Shown here piece after piece: positions 16,894 through 26,528 of a stretch of DNA of 60,277 bases (the stretch's first letter is position 1; every line of letters begins with the position of its first letter). The notes under the pieces are model-generated. The model did not search any database. It saw only the letters and a program-made list of their open reading frames with translations, and was not told the DNA's origin. This DNA is from Acetobacteraceae bacterium. Its GTDB lineage: Bacteria; Pseudomonadota; Alphaproteobacteria; Acetobacterales; Acetobacteraceae. A program made the position numbers and the translations under genes. Where the stretch lies: the NCBI GenBank assembly GCA_024280945.1, contig JAMXLO010000156.1, positions 1-60,277 on the forward strand, read 5' to 3'.

Positions 16894-18288
16894 ATGACCT
16901 CCATCGCCTTCCATCCCGTCCATACATTGGCCGCGGAGATTGCCGGGCGCCGCCTGTCACCGGTTGAACTGATGGAAGAGTACCTGGCACGCACCGAAAG
17001 GCTTGAGCCCGGGCTGCGTGCGTTCGTCTCGGTCAATGCGGCCAACGCCCGGCTGGCGGCTGAAGCGGCGGACAGGGCGATCCGTGCCGGGCATGCCGTC
17101 GGACCGCTGCACGGCATTCCGATCGCGATCAAGGACCTCGTCGAGATCGAGGGTGAGGTCGCCATGGGTGGGACCGCGGCGTGGCGCAACCGCGTTGCAC
17201 CCCACACCGCGACGCTGGTGCGCAAGCTGAGGGCAGCCGGCACCATCAACCTTGGTAAGACCCACACGGTGGAGTTTGCCTATGGCGGCTGGGGCACCAA
17301 CCAGCATCTCGGCACACCACGGAACCCCTGGGATGACCGCCTTCATCGCGCGCCGGGCGGCTCGTCCTCCGGCTCCGGCGTCGCGGTCGCGGCGCGCATG
17401 GCCCCCTGGGCGATCGGCACCGACACAGGAGGGTCGGTGCGCATACCGGCTGCCTGGAATGGCATCACCGGACTGAAGACCACCATCGGCCGGATCAGCA
17501 CGTTCGGGGTCCTGCCGCTAAGTCCGACACTGGACACCCCCGGCCCGATTACGCGCGATATCGAAGATGCGGCGCTCTTGCTGGCGGTGCTGCAGGGCGA
17601 AGACCGGCGCGACCGGCATACGCTGGGCGTCCGAGACGTCGATCCAATGGTGGAGCTACGGCGCGGCGTGAAGGGGCTGCGGCTGGCGCGTCTGCCAACC
17701 GACGAACGAGGCGGGATCGATGCCGAGGTGCTGGCGGCATACGACCGTTCGGTTGAGGCCCTCGCCAACCTGGGAGCGGAGATCGTCGATGTCGCGCTGC
17801 CTGCGCGCTTCGCCGATCTCGGCGCGGTCAACGGGCGCATCATGTCGGCCGAAGCCTATGCCGCACTCGCAGAACTGGTGGACGACAATGCGCAGCCACT
17901 GGACCAGGACGTGCGGCCGAGGGTGCGTGCCGGCGCTGCGATCTCTTCGCGGGATTACCTGCTCGCGCTTGCCGAGCGGGAACGGATGAAGGCGTCGTTC
18001 AACACCGCTATCGATGGCATTGATGCACTACTGACGCCGACCACGGTTGCACCTGCTCCACCAGTGTCTGCGATCGATCAGAACACGACACCGGCGATAT
18101 TCACGCGCTGGGTCAACTTTCTGGACCTTTGTGCAGCGGCAGTACCAAATGGCTTCACCGCGGGCGGGTTGCCCACTTCACTGCAGATCGTCTGCCGGGC
18201 CTATGCCGAACCGCTCGCCTTGCGGGTCGGCTACGCATATCAGGTCGCACACGACTGGCACCTGCGAATTCCGCCCATGGCAGCGTAG
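16894..18288 (+). CDS. amidase signature-family hydrolase
   Basis: A 464-residue amidase of the AS family (Ser-cisSer-Lys). The catalytic Lys is in PIAIKDLVEIEG, the Gly/Ser loop is APGGSSSGSGVAVAARM, and the nucleophile region is GTDTGGSVRIPAAWNGITGLKT. It lacks GatA-specific context (no gatB or gatC), so a catabolic amidase is more likely than the tRNA amidotransferase subunit. I choose the ATG at 16894 for its GAAGGGA site; in-frame starts exist at 16804 and 16885. It precedes a solute-binding protein gene by about 95 bp, which suggests hydrolysis of an imported amide or peptide. Confidence 0.92.
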   Translation: MTSIAFHPVHTLAAEIAGRRLSPVELMEEYLARTERLEPGLRAFVSVNAANARLAAEAADRAIRAGHAVGPLHGIPIAIKDLVEIEGEVAMGGTAAWRNRVAPHTATLVRKLRAAGTINLGKTHTVEFAYGGWGTNQHLGTPRNPWDDRLHRAPGGSSSGSGVAVAARMAPWAIGTDTGGSVRIPAAWNGITGLKTTIGRISTFGVLPLSPTLDTPGPITRDIEDAALLLAVLQGEDRRDRHTLGVRDVDPMVELRRGVKGLRLARLPTDERGGIDAEVLAAYDRSVEALANLGAEIVDVALPARFADLGAVNGRIMSAEAYAALAELVDDNAQPLDQDVRPRVRAGAAISSRDYLLALAERERMKASFNTAIDGIDALLTPTTVAPAPPVSAIDQNTTPAIFTRWVNFLDLCAAAVPNGFTAGGLPTSLQIVCRAYAEPLALRVGYAYQVAHDWHLRIPPMAA

Positions 18289-18291
18289 GCG

Positions 18292-18317
18292 AAATCCATC
18301 CGGCTCCGGCTGGATTT
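18292..18317 (+). terminator. hairpin after the amidase gene
   Basis: AAATCCA (18292-18298) pairs with TGGATTT (18311-18317), with a short inner CCG/CGG stem, just after the stop at 18288. The A- and T-rich outer arm could stop transcription in either direction. No long T run follows. Confidence 0.5.
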
Positions 18318-18383
18318 GCCAGTTTGTGTCACGGCGCAGCAATCTATTAGCGAAGCGCAAGCAAGGCTTTGAAGGGGGACGCG

Positions 18384-19988
18384 ATGCGGCGCCGCATGAT
18401 GATCAAGTCTGCCGCTGCCACTTTGCTCGCAGCGCATGGCTCCGGGGCTTCGAGCCTGGCGGCGCCTGCTGTGGCGCAGCCGGCCAACACAGCGACGCTG
18501 CGCTTCGTGCCGCAGGCGAACCTTACGCTGCTGGACCCGGTATTCACCACGGCGACAGTGACCAGCAACCATGGCTACTGCGTGTTCGACACACTCTATT
18601 CGATCGGACCGGACGGCATTTCGCACCCGCAGATGGCCGAGGGCCACACGATCTCCGATGACAAGCTGACATGGAGCATCCGGCTGCGTGAGGGTTTGTG
18701 GTTTCATGACGGCAGCCCGGTGCGCGCCACCGACTGCATCGCGAGCATTCAGCGTTGGGCGGTGCGTGACCCGTTCGGCCAGTTGCTTGCAGCCGCAGTC
18801 GACAGCTATTCCACTGCCGACGACCGGACCCTTGTGATCAAGCTCAAACAGCCGTTTCCATTGTTGGCTATGGCGCTCGGCAAACCCGACTCGTCGGTCC
18901 CGTTCATTATGCCGGAACGGCTGGCCAGAACGGCAGCGGACAAGCCGGTAACAGAGATGATCGGCTCGGGTCCTTACCGGTTTGTCGCCGATGAATACGT
19001 CAATGGCAGTCGTGTGGTGTACGAGAAGTTCGAAAAATACGTATCACGCCCGGAACCAGCGGTCTGGGCCACCGGGGCCAAGCAAGCGTATTTCCCCCGC
19101 ATCGTCTGGCACATCATTCCTGACGCCGCCACCGCCGGTGCGGCGCTGCAGAACAATGAGATCGACTGGTGGGAACAGCCGCTTGCCGATCTGCTGCCGA
19201 AGTTTGCCGCCGACAGAAACCTCGCGCTGCAGATCGATCAGCCCTGGGGCCGCATCTCGTGGCTCATCCTGAATCAGGTGCAACCGCCATTCAACGATGT
19301 GCGTATTCGTCGTGCGGTGATGATGGCTGCTCGCCAGGACGACTACATGCGGGCGACGTTCGGCGATGACCAATCGTTATGGCGTGTCAGCAAGGACGTG
19401 TTCCCATTCGGCACGCCCTATTTCAGCGGCGCGGATGGCGACGCGATGAAAGGCGACTTTTCGCTGGCGGCGAAGTTGCTGCAGGAGGCGGGGTATGCCG
19501 GTCAGAAGGTCGCGGTGATGAATCCGACCGATTTCGCGGCAATCCATCCGCTCGGGCTGGTCACCGCCGATATCCTGAAGCAGATCGGCATGAACGTCGA
19601 ACTGCAGGAAACCGATTGGGGGACAGTGGTGCAGCGGCGGGCCAGCATGGAACCCGTCGAAAAGGGCGGATGGAGCGCTTTCCACACCTTCGCATCATCG
19701 GCGACCGCGAGCAGTCCCGCGACGCATCCTTTGATCACGGGACGCGGTGCAAAGGGCTGGTTCGGCTGGTGGGACAACGCGGACGCACGTGCGTTGACCG
19801 CGCAGTGGCTGTCCGCGCCGGACGATGCGAGCCAGGAAAAAGCGGCCAAGGCCCTGTCGCATGTCGCGATGACCGACGTGGCGACCGTGCCGGTGGGACA
19901 GTGGTACGGAAAGACGGCATTTCGCCGCAGCATCACCGGCGTGCTGCAGGGCGTTTCACCGTATCCATGGAACGTGCGGCCAGCATAA
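18384..19988 (+). CDS. ABC transporter substrate-binding protein (peptide/nickel family 5)
   Basis: A 534-residue periplasmic binding protein of the SBP_bac_5 type. The signal peptide begins MRRRMMIKSAAATLLAAHG, with a twin-arginine-like cluster, and ends near residue 35. Mature landmarks are LTLLDPVF, FDTLYSIGPDG, LREGLWFHDGSPVRATDC, GSGPYRFV and DVRIRRAVMMAARQDDYM. AGGGGG precedes the ATG. It would deliver an oligopeptide or similar amide to an ABC importer, but no permease or ATPase genes are next to it. The amidase upstream may act on the same compound. Confidence 0.93.
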   Translation: MRRRMMIKSAAATLLAAHGSGASSLAAPAVAQPANTATLRFVPQANLTLLDPVFTTATVTSNHGYCVFDTLYSIGPDGISHPQMAEGHTISDDKLTWSIRLREGLWFHDGSPVRATDCIASIQRWAVRDPFGQLLAAAVDSYSTADDRTLVIKLKQPFPLLAMALGKPDSSVPFIMPERLARTAADKPVTEMIGSGPYRFVADEYVNGSRVVYEKFEKYVSRPEPAVWATGAKQAYFPRIVWHIIPDAATAGAALQNNEIDWWEQPLADLLPKFAADRNLALQIDQPWGRISWLILNQVQPPFNDVRIRRAVMMAARQDDYMRATFGDDQSLWRVSKDVFPFGTPYFSGADGDAMKGDFSLAAKLLQEAGYAGQKVAVMNPTDFAAIHPLGLVTADILKQIGMNVELQETDWGTVVQRRASMEPVEKGGWSAFHTFASSATASSPATHPLITGRGAKGWFGWWDNADARALTAQWLSAPDDASQEKAAKALSHVAMTDVATVPVGQWYGKTAFRRSITGVLQGVSPYPWNVRPA

Positions 19989-20019
19989 AAATCTACAGCA
20001 CGGCCGGGTCGTTGGCAGT

Positions 20020-21048
20020 TCAGGCCGCGTGCGAATGTACCGGAAGGTCGTCGTGGATGTGTGACTCGATTGCGTGAAACCGCTCGCCCGACAGCCCGTC
20101 AGGATCGACGTGGATCACGGCCAGCGAAAGATATTTCAGGTGATGAAGAAGCTCGTGACGTACTTCACTGGCGATCTCATGTCCTTGAGCCACCGTCAGA
20201 TTCGACGCCACGGTAATGTTCACTTCCGCATGCAACCTGTGACCAAGCCACCGAGCGCGAACATCGGTGACTTCGTGAACCTGGGAGACGTGCGATGCAG
20301 CGTGACGAATTTCCTCAAGATAGTCAGGTTCGACGCCATCCAGCACACGAAGGGCAATCGTCTTCATCGACTGCCAAACGATGCCGAATATGGCGACAGT
20401 GATGATCGCACCGACGATTGGGTCGGCAAGCGGAAAACCGAGCCACATACCGACTGCTCCAACCAGAACTGCCAGGCTGGTCCAACCATCGATCCGCGCG
20501 TGCTGCCCATCAGCGATCAGTGCGGCGCTGCCGATCTCCTTTCCTACCCGCATCCTGAAAATCGCCACGCCCTCGTTGCCTAGGAAGCCGATGAGAGAGG
20601 CAGCGGCAACCGCCCACAAATGCGAAACCATGCGGGGGTGCAGGAAGCGATCTACAGTTTCATATCCGGCGATGACGGCGCTGACCAGAATTGTCAGTAC
20701 GATCGCGATACCGGCCAAATCTTCGACCCGGCCATAGCCGAACGTGAAACGCTTGCTTGGTTTACGGCGGCCAAGCATGAAGGCGATGCCCAATGGAATA
20801 GCCGTTGCCGCATCACCAAAGTTATGGATCGTGTCAGCAAGAAGTCCGACGCTTCCCGATACGGTGACCACGACGACCTGGATCGCCGCCGTGATCGCGA
20901 GACCGACGAAAGACCACTTGATCGCCCACATGCCTCGTTCTGACGTGGTGATAGTCGGATCGAGAGTGCCATGCGCGTGACTATGGCCGTGATGATGGTC
21001 ATGCCCGTGATAGCGGCCATGATCATGCCGATGATGGTGATTGGCCAT
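20020..21048 (-). CDS. cation diffusion facilitator (CDF) metal efflux protein
   Basis: A 342-residue divalent-metal/proton antiporter. Residues 4-26 are a His-rich metal-binding tail (HHHRHDHGRYHGHDHHHGHS). Six membrane helices follow; the metal site motif in helix 2 is GLLADTIHNFGDAATAIP (HNFGD), and the helix 5 equivalent is LIADGQHARIDGWTS (H-D type). The C-terminal cytoplasmic domain is complete. The HNFGD/HARID pairing is typical of CDF proteins; the metal (Zn, Co, Ni or Fe) cannot be assigned from this alone. It is a single gene, convergent with the solute-binding protein gene. Confidence 0.93.
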   Translation of the reverse strand: MANHHHRHDHGRYHGHDHHHGHSHAHGTLDPTITTSERGMWAIKWSFVGLAITAAIQVVVVTVSGSVGLLADTIHNFGDAATAIPLGIAFMLGRRKPSKRFTFGYGRVEDLAGIAIVLTILVSAVIAGYETVDRFLHPRMVSHLWAVAAASLIGFLGNEGVAIFRMRVGKEIGSAALIADGQHARIDGWTSLAVLVGAVGMWLGFPLADPIVGAIITVAIFGIVWQSMKTIALRVLDGVEPDYLEEIRHAASHVSQVHEVTDVRARWLGHRLHAEVNITVASNLTVAQGHEIASEVRHELLHHLKYLSLAVIHVDPDGLSGERFHAIESHIHDDLPVHSHAA

Positions 21049-21198
21049 GAGGATGTCCTGATCGAGCGTGATCGTAACACGTGAGCCATCTCCCTGGTAG
21101 TGAGGTCGCGTGGCTACCGTTACGCCGATGGCAGGCGGCAGGTTTGCGGCCGGCGGTCAGGCGACTAAGCTGCTGGCAGTTCCATGGAGGAAACAGCC

Positions 21199-22227
21199 AT
21201 GATTGACATGCACGCGCATTGGAAACCCGGTGAACTGGTGGACGCCTTGCGCGCCCGCGTCAAGGAGCCTCGCATCGTGCGCAATGATGACGGCATCGAG
21301 GTGCTGAAATCAGGACGCATGGGCGAAGAGCCGCTCGACAAGGCGTTCGACGGGGTGGACGCTCATCTGGCTCGCATGGACCGCCAGGGCGTCGAGATGA
21401 GCGTGCTGTCGCTGCTCGGTTCGTTCTGCTGGATCGAGGCACAGCCGCCGGAAGTGGCGGTGCCGCTCTGCCGACGCGTCAACGATGGGTTTTCGGCGAT
21501 TTGCCAGAAGCATCCTGGGCGCTTCGCCGCCTATGCCGCGCTGCCGCTCACAGACATGTCCGCTGCCGCGGCGGAACTTGAACGCGCGCTCGCTTTGCCG
21601 GGCATGATCGGCGCACAACTGCCGGGCAACTACTTCCTGACGCGCAAGGACGCCGAAGCGGTGCGCCCGCTGCTCGAGGTCGCCAACCGTCACCATGCGG
21701 CCTTGTTGATCCATCATGGTCCGCGCCCGGGCGATATGTTCCCCAAGGTAACCGGTGACACCGACAACGCGCGTCGCCGCAATGGCACGTTGGACATGCA
21801 GGCGAGTCTGTCGGCAGTGATGGTGACGCTCTCGCTCACCGATCTGCTCGAGCCGTATCCGGACCTGTCAATCCAGGTGCACAATCTTGGCGGCAACATT
21901 CCTTTCGAGATCGAGCGCATGGATCATCGGTGCCTGCTCGATACGCCGGACGAAGAACTGCCGTCGTCGCGCTTCCGCAAATCGAAGGTATTGGTGGATT
22001 GCAACTCGTTCGGCCCGCGCGCCATCGAGGCAGCCGTGAATCTGTATGGGGCCGACAGGATCGTGTGTGGGACGGATGGCAGCGCGTTCGGAGTCGACTG
22101 GACCCGGAAGGCGCTTGCCGATGCACAGATCGGCGAGGAAGCACGTCAGCAGATACTGCACGGCAATGCGGCCGCGATGATGGCGCGCACCCGCAAGGAT
22201 CTGCAGCAACAGAGAGTGGCCGCCTGA
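21199..22227 (+). CDS. amidohydrolase family protein (ACMSD-like)
   Basis: A 342-residue amidohydrolase-2 family enzyme. It opens with IDMHAHWKP (His-x-His metal site); LLIHHGPRPGDMFP, IQVHNLGGNIPFEIERMDHR and CGTDGSAFGVDW supply further metal ligands and the active-site Asp. The family includes amino-carboxymuconate-semialdehyde decarboxylase and gamma-resorcylate decarboxylase, so a decarboxylase of an aromatic-acid product or a hydrolase are both possible. GGAGGA precedes the ATG at 21199; an ATG 15 bases upstream overlaps the ribosome site and is unlikely. It stands alone, divergent from the CDF gene. Confidence 0.88.
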   Translation: MIDMHAHWKPGELVDALRARVKEPRIVRNDDGIEVLKSGRMGEEPLDKAFDGVDAHLARMDRQGVEMSVLSLLGSFCWIEAQPPEVAVPLCRRVNDGFSAICQKHPGRFAAYAALPLTDMSAAAAELERALALPGMIGAQLPGNYFLTRKDAEAVRPLLEVANRHHAALLIHHGPRPGDMFPKVTGDTDNARRRNGTLDMQASLSAVMVTLSLTDLLEPYPDLSIQVHNLGGNIPFEIERMDHRCLLDTPDEELPSSRFRKSKVLVDCNSFGPRAIEAAVNLYGADRIVCGTDGSAFGVDWTRKALADAQIGEEARQQILHGNAAAMMARTRKDLQQQRVAA

Positions 22228-22383
22228 ACGGCGATCTGCGGGCACTCGGTTCACTGGGGGGGCCGGCGCGCATTTGCGCCAGTCCCGGGCCCGACCGTCT
22301 CGCCCGCCCCTCCTCTAGAAATCCAGCAGCCTCGGCACCAACGGGATTGCCTCTGCGGAAGCACGCTCGGGGCACCGGCTCGG

Positions 22384-23442
22384 TCACGCATCCGGCAGTG
22401 TGAATACGGTGCAAGGAGCCGCGATGCCGCGCAGCGTGTGCTCGCCCAGTGGCAGCAGCGGCGTGTTGGTTTCGGCGGCAACCGCGCCAGAAATCAGCAC
22501 CGACCGTCCAAGCGGGCGGCACAGCCCCTCCAGCCGGCTGACGAGGTTCACCGCCGGCCCGATGGCGGTGAAATCCAATCGGTCCGCCGCACCAATATTG
22601 CCCCACAGAATCTCGCCGAGATGCAGCGCCGCGCCAAAAGGCAGAGTTGGCAACCCCTGCGCCTGCCGCGCCGCGTCCAGATGGGCCATACCGGCGCGGG
22701 CGGCGGTTACCGCGCGAAGCGCCGCCTCGCAGGCGTCGGCCGGCGACCCGGTGACCGGGAAGATTGCCAGCACGCCGTCGCCGATGAACTTCAGCACCTC
22801 GCCGCCGAAGGCATGCACCGCGCCGGCAGCACGATCGAACCAGGCATCGAGCGTGGCGATCATCGCCACGGGCTCGGTTGCCTCCGAAAGCACGGTGAAG
22901 CCGCGCAGATCGGCACAGAACAGCGCCGCGCGGATGGTCTCACCGGTCCCGCGCCGCAACGCGCCGGCCTGGACCCGGGCGGCACTGCGCCGGCCGAGGT
23001 AGGCCTCGAGCAGCGCTCCCAGTGCGGCTCGCGCAGCGAGGGCGGCCAGAGGTGCGAAGACGAACCGCGCGGTCTGGCGGAGGCGGTCCGTTTCGGCGGG
23101 TCGGAATGCCCGGGTCCCGGCCCAGCCCAACACCGGACGGTCCGCCCCTGGACCGACCGTGTCCTCCTGCACCGGGCCGAGCCCGACCAACCAGTCACGT
23201 CCAGCCCGGTCGAACGGAGCTCCTCCAAAGCCCAGTGCCTCGATCACGGCCCCGGTATCCGCGCGCCATAGCCAGGTGCGGTGCGCGATGATCGGATGCG
23301 GTACCGCGAGCGTGAGGGCCCCGCCCGCGAGCGGCTGGCCGTCGGCCATCAGACGGTTGCCGAGTTCGGCCAGGAACTGGTCAGGGCCCGGCGAGGCGCT
23401 GGCCTCGTCCAGCAGCCAAGCGAGGGGCGCGGGCAAATCCAT
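22384..23442 (-). CDS. class III adenylate/guanylate cyclase
   Basis: A 352-residue soluble cyclase. Residues 1-about 160 form an unassigned N-terminal sensor-like region. The cyclase homology domain follows: AALFCADLRGFTVLSE with the first metal Asp, GGEVLKFIGDGVLAIFP with the second, and LDFTAIGPAVNLVSRLEGLC with the transition-state Asn and Arg. All catalytic residues appear present. Substrate-selecting positions (Lys and Asp for ATP) I cannot assign with certainty, though the LKF context fits adenylate cyclase. It would make cAMP for CRP-type regulators; a perfect CRP-like site lies at 31871. Confidence 0.9.
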   Translation of the reverse strand: MDLPAPLAWLLDEASASPGPDQFLAELGNRLMADGQPLAGGALTLAVPHPIIAHRTWLWRADTGAVIEALGFGGAPFDRAGRDWLVGLGPVQEDTVGPGADRPVLGWAGTRAFRPAETDRLRQTARFVFAPLAALAARAALGALLEAYLGRRSAARVQAGALRRGTGETIRAALFCADLRGFTVLSEATEPVAMIATLDAWFDRAAGAVHAFGGEVLKFIGDGVLAIFPVTGSPADACEAALRAVTAARAGMAHLDAARQAQGLPTLPFGAALHLGEILWGNIGAADRLDFTAIGPAVNLVSRLEGLCRPLGRSVLISGAVAAETNTPLLPLGEHTLRGIAAPCTVFTLPDA

Positions 23443-23527
23443 GCTTCGATCATGCCGCCCTGGCCCGCAGCCTGTCATCCGCTCTGACGCGGGTCTATCC
23501 TCGGCAAGCAACCATGGGGCAACATCG

Positions 23528-23983
23528 ATGCAAGAAGCCCTCATCGTCCGCCGCGAGACACATATCCCCGCGCCTCCCGCCGCGGTGTTCGCTTTACTGA
23601 CCGATCCGGACAAGATCCTGCGCTGGATGGGAACCGAGGCACAGATCGACGCACAGCCCGGCGGGCTGTATCTCGTCAATGTCACCGGCGCTCGCTGCGC
23701 CCGCGGCACGTTCCGCGAGGTGGTCCCGGTACATCGGCTGGCCTACAGCTTTGGCTGGGACGACAGCGAAGAGGTGCCGCCCGGGTCGAGCCTGATCGAG
23801 ATCGACCTGCTTGAAGAACCGGATGGCACGCTACTGCGCATGACACACAGCGGCCTGCCTACCGCCGAGCAGTGCGCCAGCCACGCCGATGGCTGGGCCC
23901 ATTATCTCGGTCGGCTGGCCGTGGTTGCAGCGGGGCGCGACCCTGGTCCGGACGCAAGGCGCGGCCGCACCGGCAGGGAGTGA
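23528..23983 (+). CDS. SRPBCC/AHSA1-domain protein
   Basis: A 151-residue START-fold protein of the AHSA1/CalC group. The start VRRETHIPAPPAAVFALLTDPDKILRWMG and the LEEPDGTLLRMTHSGLPT and WAHYLGRLAVVAAGRDPG segments are the normal family pattern. Such domains bind hydrophobic ligands or chaperone clients; many adjoin regulators in bacteria. The intergenic gap to the divergent cyclase gene is 85 bp. No strong ribosome site is visible at the ATG. Confidence 0.88.
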   Translation: MQEALIVRRETHIPAPPAAVFALLTDPDKILRWMGTEAQIDAQPGGLYLVNVTGARCARGTFREVVPVHRLAYSFGWDDSEEVPPGSSLIEIDLLEEPDGTLLRMTHSGLPTAEQCASHADGWAHYLGRLAVVAAGRDPGPDARRGRTGRE

Positions 23984-24032
23984 CGGCGTTCCTCCCGACC
24001 ATCAGGCAGCAAAGTTGGAGTGAACGCAGACA

Positions 24033-24881
24033 ATGACCGGCTGGACTGAGACCTATCGCGGCGCAGTGCCACCGTGGCAATGCGACGTGACCGAGCATTT
24101 CACCGTCGCCTACTACTTCGACCGGTTGGAAGAGGCAGACGCCAATCTTGCCAGCGAGCTTGGCCTCCACGAGCTGTTGCACCGCGATGATCTGCGCCGT
24201 CGAATCGACGCCCATTTCGCGCGAGAGCTGCGCGCCGGCACCAGCTTTCATGTCGAAAGCGCTGCTCTCAGCACGGAGAACGGTTTGCGCCTGGGCCATC
24301 GATTTGTCGATTCGACCAACGGCGAGGTGGTGACCTGGTTCGACGAGTACTGGGACCTCGCCGCGCCGCTGACGCCGGAACAGCGCAGCGCGACCGAAGC
24401 TCGGCTTGTGGTGTGGAACGGTCCCGCCGCTGCAACGCGTCCCGAGCCAACCACAACCGATGGCTTCATTCCCACCGCCCGCGGCAGGGTCAAGACCGCC
24501 GATGTCGATGCCATCGGCCATTTCGCGCTTGGCGCGATCGTGCTTCGCTTTTCCAATGCCTCTGGTCAGCTTGATGCTGCCATCGGTATGGACGCCAATT
24601 TTATGCAACAGCAGCGGCGGGGTTTTTCGACCTTTGAATTGATCCTGCATATCTCGGGTGCATTGCGGCTCGACATGCCTTACCTGGTCGAAAGCGGAAT
24701 TGCGCATCTCGGCAATTCGTCGCTGCGCAAAATCCATCGCATGACCGACCCGCGAACCCGGGCGGAAGTTGCCCGGCTCAGCCAGTTCGGAGTCAATCTC
24801 GATCTCGATGCACGCCGCCCTGCGGGTTGGCCGGACGAGATGCGTCGACGTGCAACCGCCCTTTTCGTGCCGGTCAGCTGA
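24033..24881 (+). CDS. double-hotdog acyl-CoA thioesterase-like protein
   Basis: A 282-residue protein with two hotdog folds in tandem. The first includes WQCDVTEHFTVAYYFDRLEEAD, which carries the N/D-x-N/H type active-site region of 4HBT thioesterases; the second includes DVDAIGHFALGAIVLRFSNA and FSTFELILHISGALRLDMP. This layout resembles thioesterases or acyl-ACP thioesterase-like enzymes that release CoA esters. GGAG precedes the ATG. It follows the SRPBCC gene by 50 bp and an SDR follows it, so a small lipid or aromatic acyl-CoA pathway is possible. Confidence 0.8.
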   Translation: MTGWTETYRGAVPPWQCDVTEHFTVAYYFDRLEEADANLASELGLHELLHRDDLRRRIDAHFARELRAGTSFHVESAALSTENGLRLGHRFVDSTNGEVVTWFDEYWDLAAPLTPEQRSATEARLVVWNGPAAATRPEPTTTDGFIPTARGRVKTADVDAIGHFALGAIVLRFSNASGQLDAAIGMDANFMQQQRRGFSTFELILHISGALRLDMPYLVESGIAHLGNSSLRKIHRMTDPRTRAEVARLSQFGVNLDLDARRPAGWPDEMRRRATALFVPVS

Positions 24882-25064
24882 GGCTTATTCCACCGCTGTG
24901 TCAGTGACAGTTCGCATCGAGGCAAATGCGAGATTGTCTCGCCGACACATATCTCCCGTTGAAACCCAGCCACTCGTGGCGCGTCTTACGAGCCGTTGCT
25001 CTCCGCCGGAACAGCGCAGACTATCGGGGCAATCGTTGACCTATTCAGGGGGAGAAACTCGGCT

Positions 25065-25823
25065 ATGGCGACATCGGCAGGGATCGCGGTCATCACGGGA
25101 GCTGGTAGTGGCATAGGACGGGCAACCGCGCTTGCGCTGTACGCGGACGGGTTCTCGGTCGTTCTGGCCGGTCGTCGTCGCGAAATGCTGGAGGAGACCG
25201 CTACGATCGCCAAAGCAACACCCCCCCGGATGCTCGTGGTGCCAACTGACGTTACCGACCCGACCTCAATCGCATCACTGTTTGACACGATCACTGCTGC
25301 TTATGGTCGTATCGACCTTCTGTTCAATAATGCCGGGACCAGCACCCGGAACATCCCGATCGAGGATCTGACCCTTGAGCAATGGTCGAACGTCGTCGCG
25401 GTAAACCTGACGGGCGCGTTCCTGTGTGCACGGCATGCGTTCCGCATGATGAAGAACCAACGGCCACGCGGCGGGCGGATCATCAACAACGGATCGGTAT
25501 CGGCGCATGTTCCCCGCCGGAACTCGACGGCTTATGCGGCAACAAAGCATGCGCTGACCGGACTGACCCGTTCATTGTCGCTCGACGGGCGCGAATACGA
25601 CATCGCCTGCGGCCAGATCGACATTGGCAACGCCGCAACGGCGCGCAATGAAGACACCGCACGAGGTCGTCTGCAGGCCAGCGGCAAGGTCGAGCCTGAA
25701 GCGCGGATCGACGTGAACGACGTCGCCCGCGGAGTAGCCTACATGGCCAGTCTGTCGCTTGAGGCGAATGTCCAGTTCATGACCGTTATGGCGACAAAGA
25801 TGCCTTATATCGGCCGGGGCTGA
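25065..25823 (+). CDS. SDR-family oxidoreductase
   Basis: A 252-residue classical [16 protein letters not shown] is the NAD(P) loop, LVVPTDVTD binds the adenine, NNAGTSTRN is central, and [22 protein letters not shown] holds the Ser-Tyr-Lys set. GGGGGAG lies about 10 bases before the ATG at 25065; an in-frame alternative at 24996 has no site. The last gene of the rightward metabolic group, it is followed by a weak hairpin (25882-25897) and then the accessory island. Confidence 0.92.
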   Translation: MATSAGIAVITGAGSGIGRATALALYADGFSVVLAGRRREMLEETATIAKATPPRMLVVPTDVTDPTSIASLFDTITAAYGRIDLLFNNAGTSTRNIPIEDLTLEQWSNVVAVNLTGAFLCARHAFRMMKNQRPRGGRIINNGSVSAHVPRRNSTAYAATKHALTGLTRSLSLDGREYDIACGQIDIGNAATARNEDTARGRLQASGKVEPEARIDVNDVARGVAYMASLSLEANVQFMTVMATKMPYIGRG

Positions 25824-25881
25824 CGCGCGGTTGAGCGAGCCGGAGACCGCGTATACCTCTGACGCTACTGAGAGGGTTTGG

Positions 25882-25897
25882 GGTCGCTTCAGCGACC
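25882..25897 (+). terminator. short hairpin downstream of the SDR gene
   Basis: GGTCGC, loop TTCA, GCGACC: six perfect base pairs with a tetraloop, 59 bases after the SDR stop. No T run follows, so terminator function is uncertain. Confidence 0.35.
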
Positions 25898-26095
25898 TCC
25901 GCGCGATCCGACCGACAGGAACCGTGACCTCTGCCAGTGGCGAGCGGTTTGGGACGCCAGTTGTTGTGCCTGGGCGAGCGGCTGATGCCATCCGGACGCG
26001 AGCGGAGAACGACCCAATGCATCGGATGAGCATTGTGGCAGCCCTTGAAGGATGTTGTAGTTTTTGCGAAACGAGGGCAAAAGCGTGCGTTGAGA

Positions 26096-26395
26096 ATGAA
26101 ACCGCAGGATCCTCGGCTCGCAGAAGAGCTGGAGACGTCGACCGAACGGGTGCACCGCCGGGGCAAGTTTATCTATCTTGCGATCATCGGCAGTTCGCTG
26201 GGTGCCGTGATTATCCTCGACGCGGTGAGACAGCGCTTTCTGCTGGACCTCAACATCTGGTTCCTGGGTCTCGCCGTGCCGATCTGGTTTGTGATTCACC
26301 TCTGGAGAAAACCTAGGTGCGTCGGATCTGGCAACCGACGATCGGAGCCCGAAAATTCCGACCATCCAGACAAAGAGAAGGCTTTCCGACCGTAA
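26096..26395 (+). CDS. small two-helix membrane protein, hypothetical
   Basis: A 99-residue ORF. Residues about 25-45 (FIYLAIIGSSLGAVIILDAV) and 51-70 (LLDLNIWFLGLAVPIWFVIH) are strong membrane helices, flanked by a charged N-terminus and a polar, charged tail. The ribosome site (TTGAGA) is weak, and the frame stays open to 26033. It lies at the edge of the CHAT-STAND island but on the opposite strand, convergent with the last gene of that operon. I do not recognise the family. Confidence 0.5.
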   Translation: MKPQDPRLAEELETSTERVHRRGKFIYLAIIGSSLGAVIILDAVRQRFLLDLNIWFLGLAVPIWFVIHLWRKPRCVGSGNRRSEPENSDHPDKEKAFRP

Positions 26396-26528
26396 AATCG
26401 GACTTTCTGCGCATGCCGCGGCCATCAACCTCGATTTCGATGCGAGGCTGTTGCGCGTGCCGGATCGACCGCGTCCGACTCTGACCCGGCCGGCAGCGCC
26501 AATGCCACTGCTGCCGACGTGCCCGGAT